Assembly (NCBI GenBank): GCA_029531795.1
Contig: JAPEIS010000010.1
Span: 2,356,001 to 2,420,000 of the forward strand
Source of the DNA: Sclerotinia nivalis
Taxonomy: Eukaryota; Ascomycota; Leotiomycetes; Helotiales; Sclerotiniaceae
Reading direction: 5' to 3'
Length of the DNA: 64,000 bases
Shown in pieces: positions 1 through 12,604 of this stretch (its first letter is position 1; each line of letters begins with the position of its first letter). Under the pieces are notes generated by a model that was given only the letters and a program-made list of their open reading frames with translations, was not told the origin of the DNA and did not search any database. Both the position numbers and the translations under genes were made by a program.

Positions 1-230
1 CCTAAATTCCTAATAAAAACATTGAGATTGTAATGGCCCCTATCTAAAGTATACCATCCGATAGATAAGCTACAATATATTTACCGAAAAACTTATAGAA
101 TATTTGGAGAATATTCAAAAACTGATCCGGAATTATTATTATTGTTATCTGAATAAATCTAATCCCTTTAATCATCTCAATGAAATTCGATTCTAAAGAA
201 AAAAATACTATTATAGAATCCTTATATAGA
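1..230. other. AT-rich flank of element A, no gene seen
   Basis: AT-rich sequence left of the LTR retrotransposon. No open reading frame, RNA gene or terminal repeat is visible. It is probably an older mutated repeat or intergenic DNA into which element A inserted. Confidence 0.5.
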
Positions 231-235
231 ATATA

Positions 236-456
236 TGTGACGATCCTGTATTAATACCCTAGGCCATTCTTTATTTTGTTCTTTGATCCCTTCCGAAGGG
301 ATCATTTATTTCATTCTGTATTCGTTTAGATTTTGGTCCTCTTCGAGGGGATTATAAAAGGCTCAATTTTATTATCTTTTGTATAATAGTTTGTTATTCT
401 TTAGTATAGATTAATTAATTTATTTTATTATATTTTGAATTAAGATTATTGTTATA
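236..456 (+). repeat. 5' LTR of element A
   Basis: This 221-bp repeat pairs with 26989-27209. It begins TGTGACGATCC and ends GTTATA; the partner begins TATAACAATCC and ends GTTACA, so the ancestral ends were probably TGTAAC...GTTACA. Every difference I see between the two copies is a C/T or G/A transition. A TATAAAAGG-like motif near 354-362 could be the LTR promoter. Confidence 0.9.
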
Positions 457-2822
457 TTATAATAAATTCATTAGCCTTTTTGAGAAGGACAGAATATCTT
501 TTGAGAAGGTCAGAATATCTAATTAGTTATATTTATCGAGGTTATTGAATTAGCGAAACTCTTATATTTATTTGATTGATTTTTCCGAATTTCCATTAGT
601 ATTATTATTATGTTTATTTGATTAAGGAAACTTTGTATTTCTCAGTTTATAATTGAGGAGGTTGTTGTAATAGAATTATAAATCTAAATCGATCAAACAA
701 GATGAAAGGAAGATTCTGAATTTGATGTAGAAGTCGATGAAATGGTAGTTATAAATTTGTTTTTGTATTTGTTAATTCAAGGAGAATTAGTTTCTTTTGT
801 AACCGGAATGATAACTTATCAAAATCTATAAAAAGAAAATCAAGAAATCCGAATTCAAAATCTGGTTATACTGAAGCAATTGGATCAGATTTATCTTGTT
901 TTAATTAGTTTTGTATAAGATGGATTATTTGATATAAATAGCAATAGGTTTATTTTCCGTTTTAGAGTATATCAGCGATACTTTCGATGAATTAAGGATT
1001 CCGATATTACTATCTTTAGCAAGAAGGGTTTTAGTTTTGAAAAAAGATTAGTATTTATAATATCTCTTTATAGAAGATTTAGTGCGAGAATAAAAAACCC
1101 TGAATTTTTTAGTGATAAAATCAATTCTTCTTTCGAATTATGGAAACTTCTTATAGAAGGAAAATTTTTGGATAATATAGATCATTATTTGAACGAAGGT
1201 ACGAAAGTTTGTATTATCTTTTGATGGATTATTGGTGATGTACAATAGTATCTGAAATCGAAAATGATCTGAAAGAAGTTTGTTATATATTAAAATGTTT
1301 TAGATTATTTTGACTCTATTTATCTTGTATTTAATCGATAGGAATTGATTATAGACGAATTCCGATTTCTGTAAATGGGAATTATAATTTTCCATTAGTT
1401 TTATATACAGTTTTTGGAACTCGTAATAGAAGTCGATCAATCAGAAGATTCTTTTCGAAAAGAGTTCACTTCGAAGCTTTCCTTTTCGCTGAAAGCTGTA
1501 ATGATAGCTACAATGGACCTTTACTCCGATTTTCAGGGTTACATTAATTATCTAACGAATGTAAATGCAAGGATATATATTATAAATCAGAAATATATTA
1601 TTATAGTTAGGAATCAAATTCGAAAAAACTTTTTGTCTAACAATTGTATTAAAAGCTCCACTTTCTTGTATGAAAATGTCAAGTTTGAGTATATCGGGAA
1701 AAAAAAATCGGTTATTTTTGGATTTATTTTGAATTTTAAATCTCATTTTTCTGTTTCATTTTTTCTTTACTTTAAATACAAAACCTTCAATTGGATTAAG
1801 GATTATATATGCCTTTTTGGTATTTATGAGGTTAATACAATTTCCGAAGATAAAGGAATCATTTCAGAAATTCTCGATTCCGATTTATGTGAGTCGGGAA
1901 AGGATTAGTCTTTGGGAAAATCTCCTTTTAAAATTATCAATATAATCTCAAATATATTGATTTATAAAGCTTTATAAATAACAATAATTTTCTATTCTCT
2001 TATTATTTTTTAGCTTATGATTTCCAAATCCGGTCTTTTGCATTAGTAGATATTAGAGTTTTTGTTTATTTGTTTATTAATATTCGTTTTGTATATCAAT
2101 TCTTTCGATGTATTAATATCTTTATTATTCCTTTGAACAATCCTATCCTTATTCAAGAATATAATAATCGATAAGGTATTGTCGTTATTTATTCTATTCG
2201 TTTAATATTTCGATTAAACGGTAGAATATTTTTTCAAGTTCTTTTTCTATTAATTGAGATGAGAAGGGATATTATTATCGGAGATCTATAATTCAAAGTC
2301 TATAATGTAATACTCTGATCTTTCAATTATCAATTAGTATAGCTAAAAGATTTACTATTAATCCTATACTTTTCAAAGGATATTATTATCTCTAGAAAGT
2401 CTTTTTCAGTTTCTAAATTATTATCCAATCTCGAAATCAAACAAGATATACAATATCGAGATATCTTCTTTGAAATCGATCATCTAGAACCCTTACTTTT
2501 ATTAATTAAATTCATTATTAGGTATAAATAGAATTTATGTATCAATCTTTGATAGATGGAAAAGGAATTCAAAAAAAGCTTATTTACAGAACAATTCTTA
2601 CTCCCCTCTGATAATACCAAAAACGATTTTGTACCTTTCGAAAAGATCAAACCGACTAATCGTTTCATTTTTTTAAATGAGCTATTCTCTGAATATTATC
2701 GATCAAACTATCTATTTTAAGTTTCTATCAATATCATTACAATCTTCGTTGAAGTTTTCAAAATATATAATCATCATTGCGATAATACTATTTTTTCCAT
2801 TAGCATTTACAAAATCAATATA
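457..2822 (+). pseudogene. Element A gag/protease region, degenerate
   Basis: This region lies between the 5' LTR and the reverse transcriptase, where gag and protease belong. It is full of stops in all frames. The longest open piece is about 1414-1908 from a TTG codon, and it has no motif I can name. A short tandem duplication of about 21 nt (TTTGAGAAGG then CAGAATATCT) lies at about 480-522. The assignment rests on position only. Confidence 0.5.
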
Positions 2823-4130
2823 GTGCTAAAAAATCGAATGAGGAATACCAACGATAAGGAACTCCAAGAATTATTCCAAAGAGTTCTCCAAGTATATCAC
2901 GAATATCTCGAAATCTTTTCAAAAAAGGAATCTGATAAATTATTCCAATATACAACATATAATCATAAAATCGAAATTCTATTAGATTCCCAATTCAGAA
3001 TTAGCTCTATTTATAATATATCATTGGAAGAACTTTTAATTATTAAGGAATATTTTATCGATAATTTCAAAAAGAATTTCATTGAAGCTAATTCCTTTTC
3101 ATTCGTTGTATTAGTACTCTTTGTTTCCAAACCGAATAATGGCTTATGTTTCTGTATCGATTTTCGATGATTCAATGCTATTACTAAAAGGGATGAATAC
3201 CCTCTATTATTGATCGATGAGATTTTAGTGTGTATCTCAAAATCTAAGATATTTACGAAGTTGGATATTCGATAAACATTCCATCGAATTTGTACATATT
3301 CCGATTCCGAAGATTTGATTATATTCTGAATATGATACAAAACTTATAAATGTAAAATCTTGTTCTTTGGATTGATCAATGATTCTGTTATTTATCAGTG
3401 TTATATAAATAATGTTTTTTTCGATCTTTTGGATATAATCTATACTATTTACCTAAACGATATCTTGATCTACTTCGAGAATGAAGCAGAATACGAAATA
3501 TATATATTACAAGTTTTTGATTGTTTTTGTAAAACTGGGTTACAAGTCGATATCAATAAATATGAATTTAGTATCAAAAGGATTAAATATCTTGGTTTCA
3601 TTATTTCAATAAAAGGAGTAGAGGTCGATCTCGAAAAGATTGAGGTTGTTAAAGAATAGAAAGCTTCTATAAATGTTCGAAAAATACAATCCTTTTTAGG
3701 GTTTTATAATTTTTATAAATGTTTTATTTAAGATTTCGGATGAATCGTTTATTTGTTAAACAATTTAATAAAAAAAGATTTTCTATATATATGAGACAAC
3801 AATTATATTACTACTTTCGATTGTTTTAAGAAGATAATACTTCAAGCTTTTGTTCTAAAGTATTATCAATCATATCTACAAATTATAATCGAAATTAATA
3901 CTTCAAATAATATTATCGGAGATGTGCTCTCTCAACTATATAATAATAGTTAATGATATTTTGTCGTTTTCTTTACCAAAACAATACTTTCAATCGAAAT
4001 GAATTACATAATATTCGATAAAAAGATATTTGCTATTATCAAAGCTTTCAAAACTTGAAGAGTAGAATTCATTGAATTTCTTTATTATATAAAGATCGTA
4101 ATAAATCATAAAGCCTTAGAATACTTTAAG
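2823..4130 (+). pseudogene. Element A reverse transcriptase and start of RNase H, degenerate
   Basis: Translation of 2823-3170 matches the start of a gypsy reverse transcriptase: an HKIEI motif, a proline-poor LYN-like motif, then VLFVSKPNNGL and CIDFR. The next piece, 3360-3659, contains the active-site box as YLNDILIY, where the family has YLDDILIY; the D-to-N change fits a G-to-A RIP mutation. The thumb motif YLGFIIS and the connection motif FLGFYNFY follow (to about 3720). RNase H ends at HKALEYF (about 4109-4129), where element B is inserted. At least ten in-frame stops are present, so it is inactive. Confidence 0.85.
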
Positions 4131-4259
4131 ATACCGTACCAAAAAGGAGGCAGGTAACGTGACTCCAAAAGGGTCTATATAACCACTCCAACTCAACCTA
4201 GTTTAATAAAAAATGCGCAACTTCAATTTATTATTTTGTATTCGTTTCCGTTGTGTTTA
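4131..4259 (+). repeat. 5' terminal repeat of element B
   Basis: 129-bp direct repeat, partner of 12476-12604. It carries the conserved block GTGACTCCAAAAGGGTCTAT and a TATATAA box at about 4176-4182. Differences from the partner (for example G/A at 4136, GCGC versus ACGC, ATTCG versus ATCCG) are all transitions. Exact termini are uncertain because there is no clean TG...CA and no visible target duplication. Confidence 0.8.
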
Positions 4260-5161
4260 TTAGTGATCTATGTAGGGATCTATAGATATCTAATATATCG
4301 TTAGCATCTCTCCGTTTGCAGATTCATACTTTATTTTTTCTTCGAAAAACTACTTTTTGAACTTTCTTTTTAGGATTGTTGATTGATATTATAAACTTCA
4401 ACAATTCGATCATTTTAAGGAAGCAAAACAAAGTTATCGTGGTATAGACTTGTTGTTTGTGGAATTACCAATTTGTATGTAGAATCCCCGACTTTTGATT
4501 TATCTAAAGTATCGATCCTTCGTTGTATCAAAATGTTTCTTTTCAGAAATCTTAATCTAGTACAGTAGTTGTATTTTTAGGAATAAGTTTAGCGTTGCTT
4601 TTCTATTAAAATCTTTAATCTTTCGATATCGAATTTCCTTTTGACTTCGAATCTTCGAAATATTTATATTTCTTATAGTTGAGAAGTAAAAAATTCAATC
4701 TGGAGATCGGTTCCGAAATTTATTTTAGATATCGATAAGTTGTTATTCGTTTTTATCGATATCTTTCTGATTTTGATTTACAAAAACGAGTATATTATAT
4801 ACCTTTTATTGAAGAACTTTTTTTTTCGATTTACAATCCTTCAGAATCCTTACGAATAAGATTCCTAGGATTTGAAATATATTTTTCATTGAATCATTTG
4901 AAAGAATTCAATTCGTTTTTTATTATACTTTCATCTTTTTCTTTCAATCTTTCTAATTCGAATCTTCAAATTATAAGTATATCGATGTTCGATGATGCTA
5001 AAGCTAAAGAGCTTTGAAATAAAATCAATATCGATTTAGTATCTGAATTTGATTATTGCAATATACCAAGTTTTGTATAGCTAAATATGATTAAAACAAT
5101 TGTTAAACGAGTTACTAGAAATCCAATTTACAAATCATTTGTTTTTTTCATTATAGTTTAA

Positions 5162-6450
5162 TTGAAATTTAAGAGAAAAGTTCAAATCTGGATCAATAAT
5201 CATACCGATTTCAAGATTATCTTTGAAGATACTGAAACAACTATTCAGGAAAATGAATTTGCTTTTATCAAGGCTTTTCTAAATCGTTATTTTTCTTATA
5301 ATGATGAAAATATAGTTCAGAATATAATAGATTCAATGAATTCATTTGTTCAAATTAAAAACGAAACCCTTGAGAAATATTATTTATAAGTAAAGGATAT
5401 TCAATACAATATAAGATTTAAGGATATTCTTGCTTCTGAGAAAAACCTTGATGTTATTAATACAATCGTTTAAGAGAAGCTAGTTTTTAATTTTATCAAA
5501 GGATTAATCGATTCAACTTTTTGTAATCATTTTATTTTCAATAATATTATTTATCGATCTCTTATTGAAAGTTATTATATAATTCAAAATATTAAGAGAA
5601 ATATAGAGCTTCAAGATTTATTTACAAACGATGAGATCGTTAAAGAACTTATAGATAGTATATCCAATATCAAATCTAAAGGTTTTACTAAAGAATAGAA
5701 ACTCGAAGTTCTTTTTCAATAATTGAAATCGGAATCCATTTTCAAAAAGGATAGTTCGAAAGGAAATTACAATTCCAATAACTCTCGAAATCAAAATAAA
5801 GATGGAAATAATAATTGCAATAATAATAATAATCGATAAGAATAGAACAATGATCTTCAGTAGATCTACAATTAAATCCGACAAATTAATTTACTGGATC
5901 CAAAGATTTCGAAATATTCTATTGTGAATGGTATAAAAGAATACAATTCAAGTAAGAAACCTTTTTATTTTGGTTGTAAAGAATATAAGTATTTTAAATC
6001 TGAATGTATTGGAAATCTTTTACCAATATAGCAATAAGTAATTCTTTGTATTATGATTTTACTTAAGAGTATTATTATTAACAATCTTTTTTATATCGTT
6101 ATAAGGGATTGATCTACAGAAAAATCTGATATTAATTAAATCGATACAATTAGTTCAAGAAAATCAAATCAAGTTTGTATCAATTGTTATAGGAAACTAA
6201 AAATTGATAAAGATATTCTTTTTCAGTTAAATAGTATCTATAATTCAGATACTACTTTTCATAGTATTATTCTAGATAACGAATTCGATAGTTCTTCAGA
6301 TTATTCAGATTAAGGATCTTTCAATAGTTCGATTAATTTCATACAAATACTTGAATAAGGTTTTGTTGAAGAAATTAATTCAGATGATATTAATGATGAG
6401 GAAGATTTTGAAAACGAGATTACTTTTTATATAATTGCTTTATAATGAAA
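5162..6450 (+). pseudogene. Element B gag remnant with degenerate zinc knuckle
   Basis: The open piece 5162-5389 (75 codons from a TTG) has the layout of a retrotransposon gag capsid segment: an F-x-K-A-F-L-x-R-Y-F motif followed by a long helical stretch. Around 5950-6010 the frame reads FYFGCKEYKYFKSECIG, a CCHC zinc knuckle in which one Cys and the His appear changed to aromatic residues, as C-to-T or G-to-A mutation would do. Stops interrupt the frame throughout. Confidence 0.65.
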
Positions 6451-8700
6451 GAGATTTTGTTTTATTGTTTCATTAAAATCTGAAGATATTCATTCTCCTT
6501 CTCAATTATAGGAAGAAATTCGCAAATAGAATAAGAACTTTTTTGCATCTTATATTTGTAATTGAAGCAAAAAAACTACCTTTCAGATACCAATAGCATC
6601 TTTATAATTACAAGTTTTTATTCCTTTTCTAGAAGTTTGTCAAGCTGAGTTATTATTGTTGAAAGTTCGATCATTTATTTCTTTTTTAAAGTATATAATA
6701 TCTGTTAGCAATTGTAAAAGATACTTTAGAGATTCTAAATTATTCTTTAATATTGTTGGTAGATAAGGATAAGGGTTAATGGATTATAAGATACTTATAC
6801 AACATTTTATATTAAACTTTGAAGGAATTAATCTCTTAGATTTTTGCTAGATCTTTTCGAACGCTATCAAACACTTTAGATGCTTTACTATTCGAGAAAA
6901 CTCAATTAGAAAGAAAAAATCAATGATTATTTATAAATCAGAAGTTTCCTTAGCTCTTTCAACTTCAATTCAGAATAAAGATCAAGGTAATTCTGGTCAA
7001 TTTGATCAATTCGATCAAAATGATTAATTTAATCAATTTGGTCAATTTGGTCAATTAAATCAGAATTCAATTACGAACTCAGATCTTGAGCTAGTATACC
7101 CAACTCGATGTAGATTTATTCAGAATCATCTGATTCATCTTTTTCCTGATCAAATTCGATAGTATTTCTTTTATAAATAGAAGGATCTTAAATACAATCT
7201 ATCAAATTTTAGTACTTCTTTTAAGAATGATCGATAAGTGATTGGTCTAGATAAGATTAATATTATAGATTATTCAACTATTTCGATCATTATTTGTATT
7301 ACAGATAAAGATTGTTTTTTTCGAATTAAGGGAATATATATTTTGTTAGAATTACTTTCAATAGAAATCATTATAAGTAAATCCAATTATATTATTGATC
7401 AAAGTTTTGATAACAATATTGTTTTTTCTGCTTTCGTTGATCATTTAGATTTATATCGATATAAGATTCAATCAAATAACAATATCTTTATAGAAGTTGT
7501 TAATAGAATTGATATAGATTTGAAAGAATATACTACTATTGATCTTGTAATTGAAGAAATTCAACAAATTATTCATACTTTCATTCATTTTGATAAGGAA
7601 AATAATCCTAATAAGAATCAAAAGATTCTTTTATTAGGTTTATTATAGCTTTATATAATCAAAGATTATATTGATATCTTTAATTCTACTCTTTCTATCG
7701 AAAACGAAGATTTGAACGAGAAAAGAATACTTATTCAGATTCCGAAACTCAAACAATCCTCTTTTCATTAACTCATTCTATATTTAGTCGATCCAAAGTA
7801 TCAAATAGTTATTCTAAATACTGAAATTTCGATGAATTTTGAAATTGCCGATAGAAATATTAATAATTTTGTATTCAAAATCAAACCGATTCCAAAAACA
7901 ATACGATTTGAAGATCAACAAGAATCTAATTCATCAAGAAACTCTTCTGATTCAATAGATTTCGAGAAAGTATTCGAAGAAATATCTGATTCCCTTTCTG
8001 AATCTATTTCAGAATCTCAAGATGATTATTCAGATTCAAATGATTCATAAGACTCTTTAAACTTTTGAGTCTTCAGTATAATTCAAAATTATTTTCTTTT
8101 TTTTCGAAAATCAATATTAAAGAATCTAAAGGAATCCAAAATGAAGACTTTTTATATATTCGATTTCCTCAAAAGTTTATACAATTCAGATTATCTTATT
8201 TAGTAGAGGATATACTCTTTTAATTATTAAATAGCTTCAGAGAAAATGCTTTTTCAGAACTTTTTACTGAAAATCAAGATTATAGTTTCGGTTATCGGAA
8301 ATGTTGTTATTATTCTATATCTTCTTTTTCGAAAGTTCAATTATTATATGTTCTTAGTGTAACTTTTCAAATGGATGGTCTATATATACTATTCGAAATA
8401 TTATATTAATTCGATTTTTCTTTTAAAGCAGATTCTAAATGTCTCAAATTATTTCTTCAAGGAAGAGATCAATATGTTTCGATTAATCAAGCTTTTACTT
8501 TTCAATCGGATTTTTCAAAAATATATGTATATTTTATAGATAAAAGATTGATTCTTCGAGAAATATCTATAGATTTATTAGATGTTATTAATGAATGATT
8601 TCAAAAGAGTGAGATTGATATAGATCTTTTAGTAATAGATGAATTTCGATTAAGAGTTATTCAATTTCTTTATATTTATAGGGATTTAAATATTATAGAA
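6451..8700 (+). pseudogene. Element B gag-pol linker and protease-like remnant
   Basis: A degenerate coding region with two open pieces (7238-7648 and 7832-8050). The second encodes a Ser/Asp/Glu-rich stretch that suggests an acidic linker. An imperfect tandem repeat of GGTCAATTT-type units lies at about 6985-7065 and would encode a Gln/Asn-rich run. I cannot identify a protease active site, so its presence is inferred from position alone. Confidence 0.45.
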
Positions 8701-10235
8701 TTAATTTATATTCCTTTTATTCTTTTTTATATTTATTGAGTATGATTTAAATCAGGTATTCTTTTTTATAAAAATAGGAAAAGATCTAGATATAATCTTC
8801 AATAGATGTTTTGATTTAATAAGATTATATTTGAAGGGTACAAATGCTATATATATGAATATACTATGGTAATCAATGGCAAACTTTTCGATTGATTAGT
8901 AATGCTATTAGTGGTTGATAAACTAGATATTGAATATCCCAAAAATCTTCTTTTTCATGAATCTGGTTCTGAAAGATATATAGTTTTCGATTATTCGAAG
9001 GTTATAGAACAGATATTAGATAGTTATTGTATTTTATTTTAAGATATTCACAAGTTTTTTTTTCATTTTAGTTATAAAGTATATTTACAATTCGATTTGA
9101 AATATGTTTATTGGGGTATATTTTTTCATTCAAAAGATTGTTATTATTTTGCTTTTTCTATAGGAGATTCAGTTCAGATACAATCTATCAAAGTTTTACA
9201 AGATATTCAAATTGCTTGTTTTTCTATATTTGAGTTTCTTTATATAGTTTTCGGTTATATTCCTTTTTTTAAAGATGGTTCAGTAGATAACGAATATTCT
9301 TCTATATTTGAATCTAGTATTGAAAACAATTTAGTATTAATTAAATTCTATATTAACAATATCTTTTCAGATTTTGCAACTTCAGAAGAAGCTTATTTTA
9401 ATTTGATTAATTATATTCTTCTTTGTCTTGATTTTGTTCAATTATGTTTATTTTTCAAAAAATTATATATCTTTGTTAATCAAATAGAGGCTTTAGAAGT
9501 TCTTTATAAAGTTGGCGGTATTATAATTACTAAACCAGTTAGAGTAATCAAAATCAAGAATTTTCCGGTTCTTATTAATCAGATTGGAATTCGAAGTTTT
9601 CTAGTTATAATATAGATGATTTGTAGAGGTATTAAGAATTTCGTTGAGATCTTTTATCCTTTTTTCTGTTTTATAGGAAAAATAGAATAGCAATGGGAAG
9701 TTTGTAAGCAATTAATTTTCGAATTTTTGTGAGAGAAATGTTCAGAAATAATTGATTCCTATAATATCGATTATATTTTTCTAGTTCAGATGTATATAAA
9801 TTCAAGTGTTTTTGTATTAAAATACTTTATTATTCAGAAATATTATTTTCCAGAACAGAATACTAAATATCTAATAGAATATTCTATATTATATGATTCC
9901 TTTTTGTTAACTAAAATATAAAGAAATTATAGTATCTATAAATGCGAATTATTTGTTATCATTAAATTTATTAGAAAATACTATTACTATTTCAGATTTA
10001 CTGAAGATTGTATAATCTTCATTGATCATTTGTTATTTACTAGTTTCCTTTTTTCCAATTTTCAGATTAGAGGTATATATATTTGTTGGATAATAAAGCT
10101 TTCCATTTTTAATATTACTATTATTTATATTTCGGGAGTTTGTAACAAAGTTGTAAATGTTCTTTTTTGTATTATTTTTCTGGATCTTGATTGCAAATTA
10201 GATGATCTTTTAGACTTTTTAGAAGAATTATAATA
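8701..10235 (+). pseudogene. Element B reverse transcriptase and RNase H remnant
   Basis: The frame around 8765-8900 reads KNRKRSRYNLQ and then a MVINGKLFD-like motif. The frame at 9080-9200 gives YLQFDLKYVYWGIFFHSKD followed by YYFAFSI, the RT palm motif in which a D and a G-I-P-L-H-P-x-D box are expected. At about 9890-10210 the RNase H part shows NYSIYKCELFVIIKFI and later HLLFTSFLF. Open pieces 9097-9615 and 10030-10233 both begin at TTG codons and are accidental gaps between stops. It is inactive. Confidence 0.65.
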
Positions 10236-10699
10236 TGATATGAATAATCCCAAATGGATTTGGAAAGATGGTATTAAAGGTTATAAAGAACTTTTTCGTT
10301 TTCGAGAAGTTCAATGTTTATAGAAACAACTAGATCTCAAAGATTAGAATATATTTTCTATTTTATTATTGAAAGAATCAATAATTATTAATCATCTTAT
10401 GATTATCTTCAATAGTATTCAATATAATCTAATTACAAGTAAATATGATGAGGATCTATAGTATTCTTTTATATATATTTATATAATAATTCAAATCCTT
10501 CCTGAAGATCTTTCCAAATTAAAGAAAACAGTTTTTCTTAAACATATCAAGAACTTTTATATATTTGAGAGCGAACTGTATTTTTCCTTTTATAAGATCG
10601 ATAAGCAATATATTCTCAAATTTGAAGTTTCAGAAGTACTAGTTTTCGTTTATGATTTAGAAGGTCATTATATAATAGAACTTATAATTAAGAAGTTTA

Positions 10700-11690
10700 G
10701 GAATTATTGATAGCCAATACTAATTACCGATATCAAACAATATATCTAAGGTTGTATAAAATATATTAAGTATAATATACGATAAAGGATATTCCATCTC
10801 AAATTTTATAAAATTGATTGTCCTTTAATTTTTATTGACTTTGATTTTATAGGACCTTTTTCATCTACCTTAATCAATAAGATTGAGATCCTTAAAATGA
10901 TCTAATCAATAGTTCAGAAACTTAATAAGATACTTAAATTGGATTTTCAATGCTTTTGGAATTCCGATCGGAGGACTTCATGATTCAGGTATTTACTTCG
11001 AAAATAAGGTAGTTAAGCAATTTGCTAAAGAAATCGGAATGCTATTTATTTCTACAGTTGTAGGAGCTAAGAAATCCTTTAATATGGTTGAGAAAGGTAA
11101 CGATTTTTTTCAAAGAATCCTCAAAAAGATTGATTCAGGAATCGAAAATTGATCTATAAAAGTTTAAGCTTTAATCAATTCATTCAATATACAAGAAATC
11201 GATCATTTAGAATATTTTTCTTATGAGATCCTTTTTGGATATCAGCCTTTAAGACATCTGGAGATCAAATACTCCTCAAATCAACGTTTTGAAATCCAAA
11301 ACTTCTTATTTAATATTACAGATCTCGATAAGGACTTTCCAGAAGAGATTTATCAATCAAAAATCTTTGATTTTATATATAATAGAGAGCTAATTCAATA
11401 GGAAGTTTTACGATGATCTGATTGGAAAAAAGTATTAACCAAAGAAAAACACAATATAAATATTCGAAACCATATAGTTTTCGATCTTGATCAAATGGTT
11501 ATGCTTTATAATGAGGTATCTATTAAAAAGAAATTTCATCTAGTTTATCGTGATCCATTTGTAGTAGTTAGTCCTGCAGGAAATCATCAGAAATCTTATC
11601 AATTATGATAAATCAATAGTAAACTTATTCGTTGATTCTTTTATATTGATCATCTAAAACTCTTTAAACCTAGAATAGATCATTTACAAG
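10700..11690 (+). pseudogene. Element B integrase and C-terminal tail, degenerate
   Basis: Frames near 10830-10870 read IDFDFIGPFSST, matching the first catalytic-Asp region of retroviral-type integrases. Near 11480-11680 a different frame gives DLDQMVMLYNEVSIKKKFHL, VYRDPFVVVS and IDHLKLFKPR, the usual GDxVLLY / YRGPFxV / xHLKPF layout of the integrase C-terminal domain. Many stops and at least one frame change separate the parts. Confidence 0.65.
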
Positions 11691-12475
11691 TTTCATTTGA
11701 AGAAAGTATTCCTAAATACCAGAATTTACGAACTAATACTTTCAAAACAATTCTTCCTTCAATTTTACAAAACAGAAAAGGCCTTTGGCAATCCGAAAAG
11801 GAAAATAACTCATAATAACAACAAGAACATTTTCAAATCAAAGCATATATTGCGAAAAGATTATATAAAATGTACTTTCAATTTCAACAGAATCTAAATC
11901 ACATACAAAATCAGAAGAATCTAATCAAATCTGTACAAGATCAAAACTTCAACTAATTGATTAACTGACAAATTATATTCGAACTTTAACAAATCTATTT
12001 TGAGAAAATTGATACAGTTATAATTTTCGAAAAAGTTAAGGATAAAAAGATTATCAATTTAACGATTCTTTTGAACCTAGAAAACCTCAATAAATTCATT
12101 CCTAACTAGATCACTTTCAGCAAACAGTCTTGTGGTTTTCCTTTCAGGCTTTCGACCGTTTTCTTCAACCAAATCTAAGCTTTATTTTCAGTTCAATTCA
12201 TGAAAGGTTTTAAGCATAAAATTGTTTAAAGATCTTTCTATATTTACAGCAAAATAGCATAAACCAAAAGCAGTATTAATTTAATATAATCCATTTTTTC
12301 TTTTTCATAGATTAGGAAAATAAAAATAGTATACAAAACTAGGAACTAGGGAAATATCATTTCATAATAAAGGCTTCTAAATTCATTTAACAAGAAGACA
12401 ACATATATATAGCTTCAGAAAACCTCTGAATAAGAGAGGCATGCAGAAGCGCATGTTGCTTCAGCTCCGATCTAG
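11691..12475 (+). other. 3' non-coding tail of element B
   Basis: Sequence between the integrase tail and the 3' terminal repeat. The open frame at 11697-11897 starts from a TTG codon and shows no motif. The stretch ends with a GC-richer segment, including GCATGCAGAAGCGCATG at about 12440-12456, just before the repeat. Confidence 0.45.
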
Positions 12476-12604
12476 ATACCATACCAAAAAGGAGGCAGAT
12501 AACGTGACTCCAAAAGGGTCTATATAACCACTCCAACTCAATCTAGTTTAATAAAAAATACGCAACTTCAATTTATCATTTTGTATCCGTTTCCGTCGTG
12601 TTTA
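12476..12604 (+). repeat. 3' terminal repeat of element B
   Basis: 129-bp direct repeat matching 4131-4259. It is followed at once by sequence that continues element A's RNase H (reading TLYNEKNIKSITNW), which proves that B lies inside A. Confidence 0.8.

Larger units (their letters stand above)
4131..12604 (+). mobile_element. Element B: gypsy-like LTR retrotransposon inserted in element A
   Basis: The ends are 129-bp direct repeats (4131-4259 and 12476-12604) that differ only by transitions. The insertion splits the RNase H domain of element A; A's reading resumes at 12605. Between the repeats, on the + strand, are remnants of gag (5162-6450), reverse transcriptase (about 8700-9620), RNase H (about 9850-10210), integrase (about 10750-11200) and a C-terminal DNA-binding tail (about 11470-11680). 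I could not find a clear target duplication. The protein remnants belong to a different gypsy lineage from elements A and C. It is inactive. Confidence 0.8.

Noticed and set aside
1414..1908. 164-codon open frame in element A
   Set aside because: It starts at TTG, lies in the gag region of a dead element and has no motif. It is treated as part of the degenerate gag.
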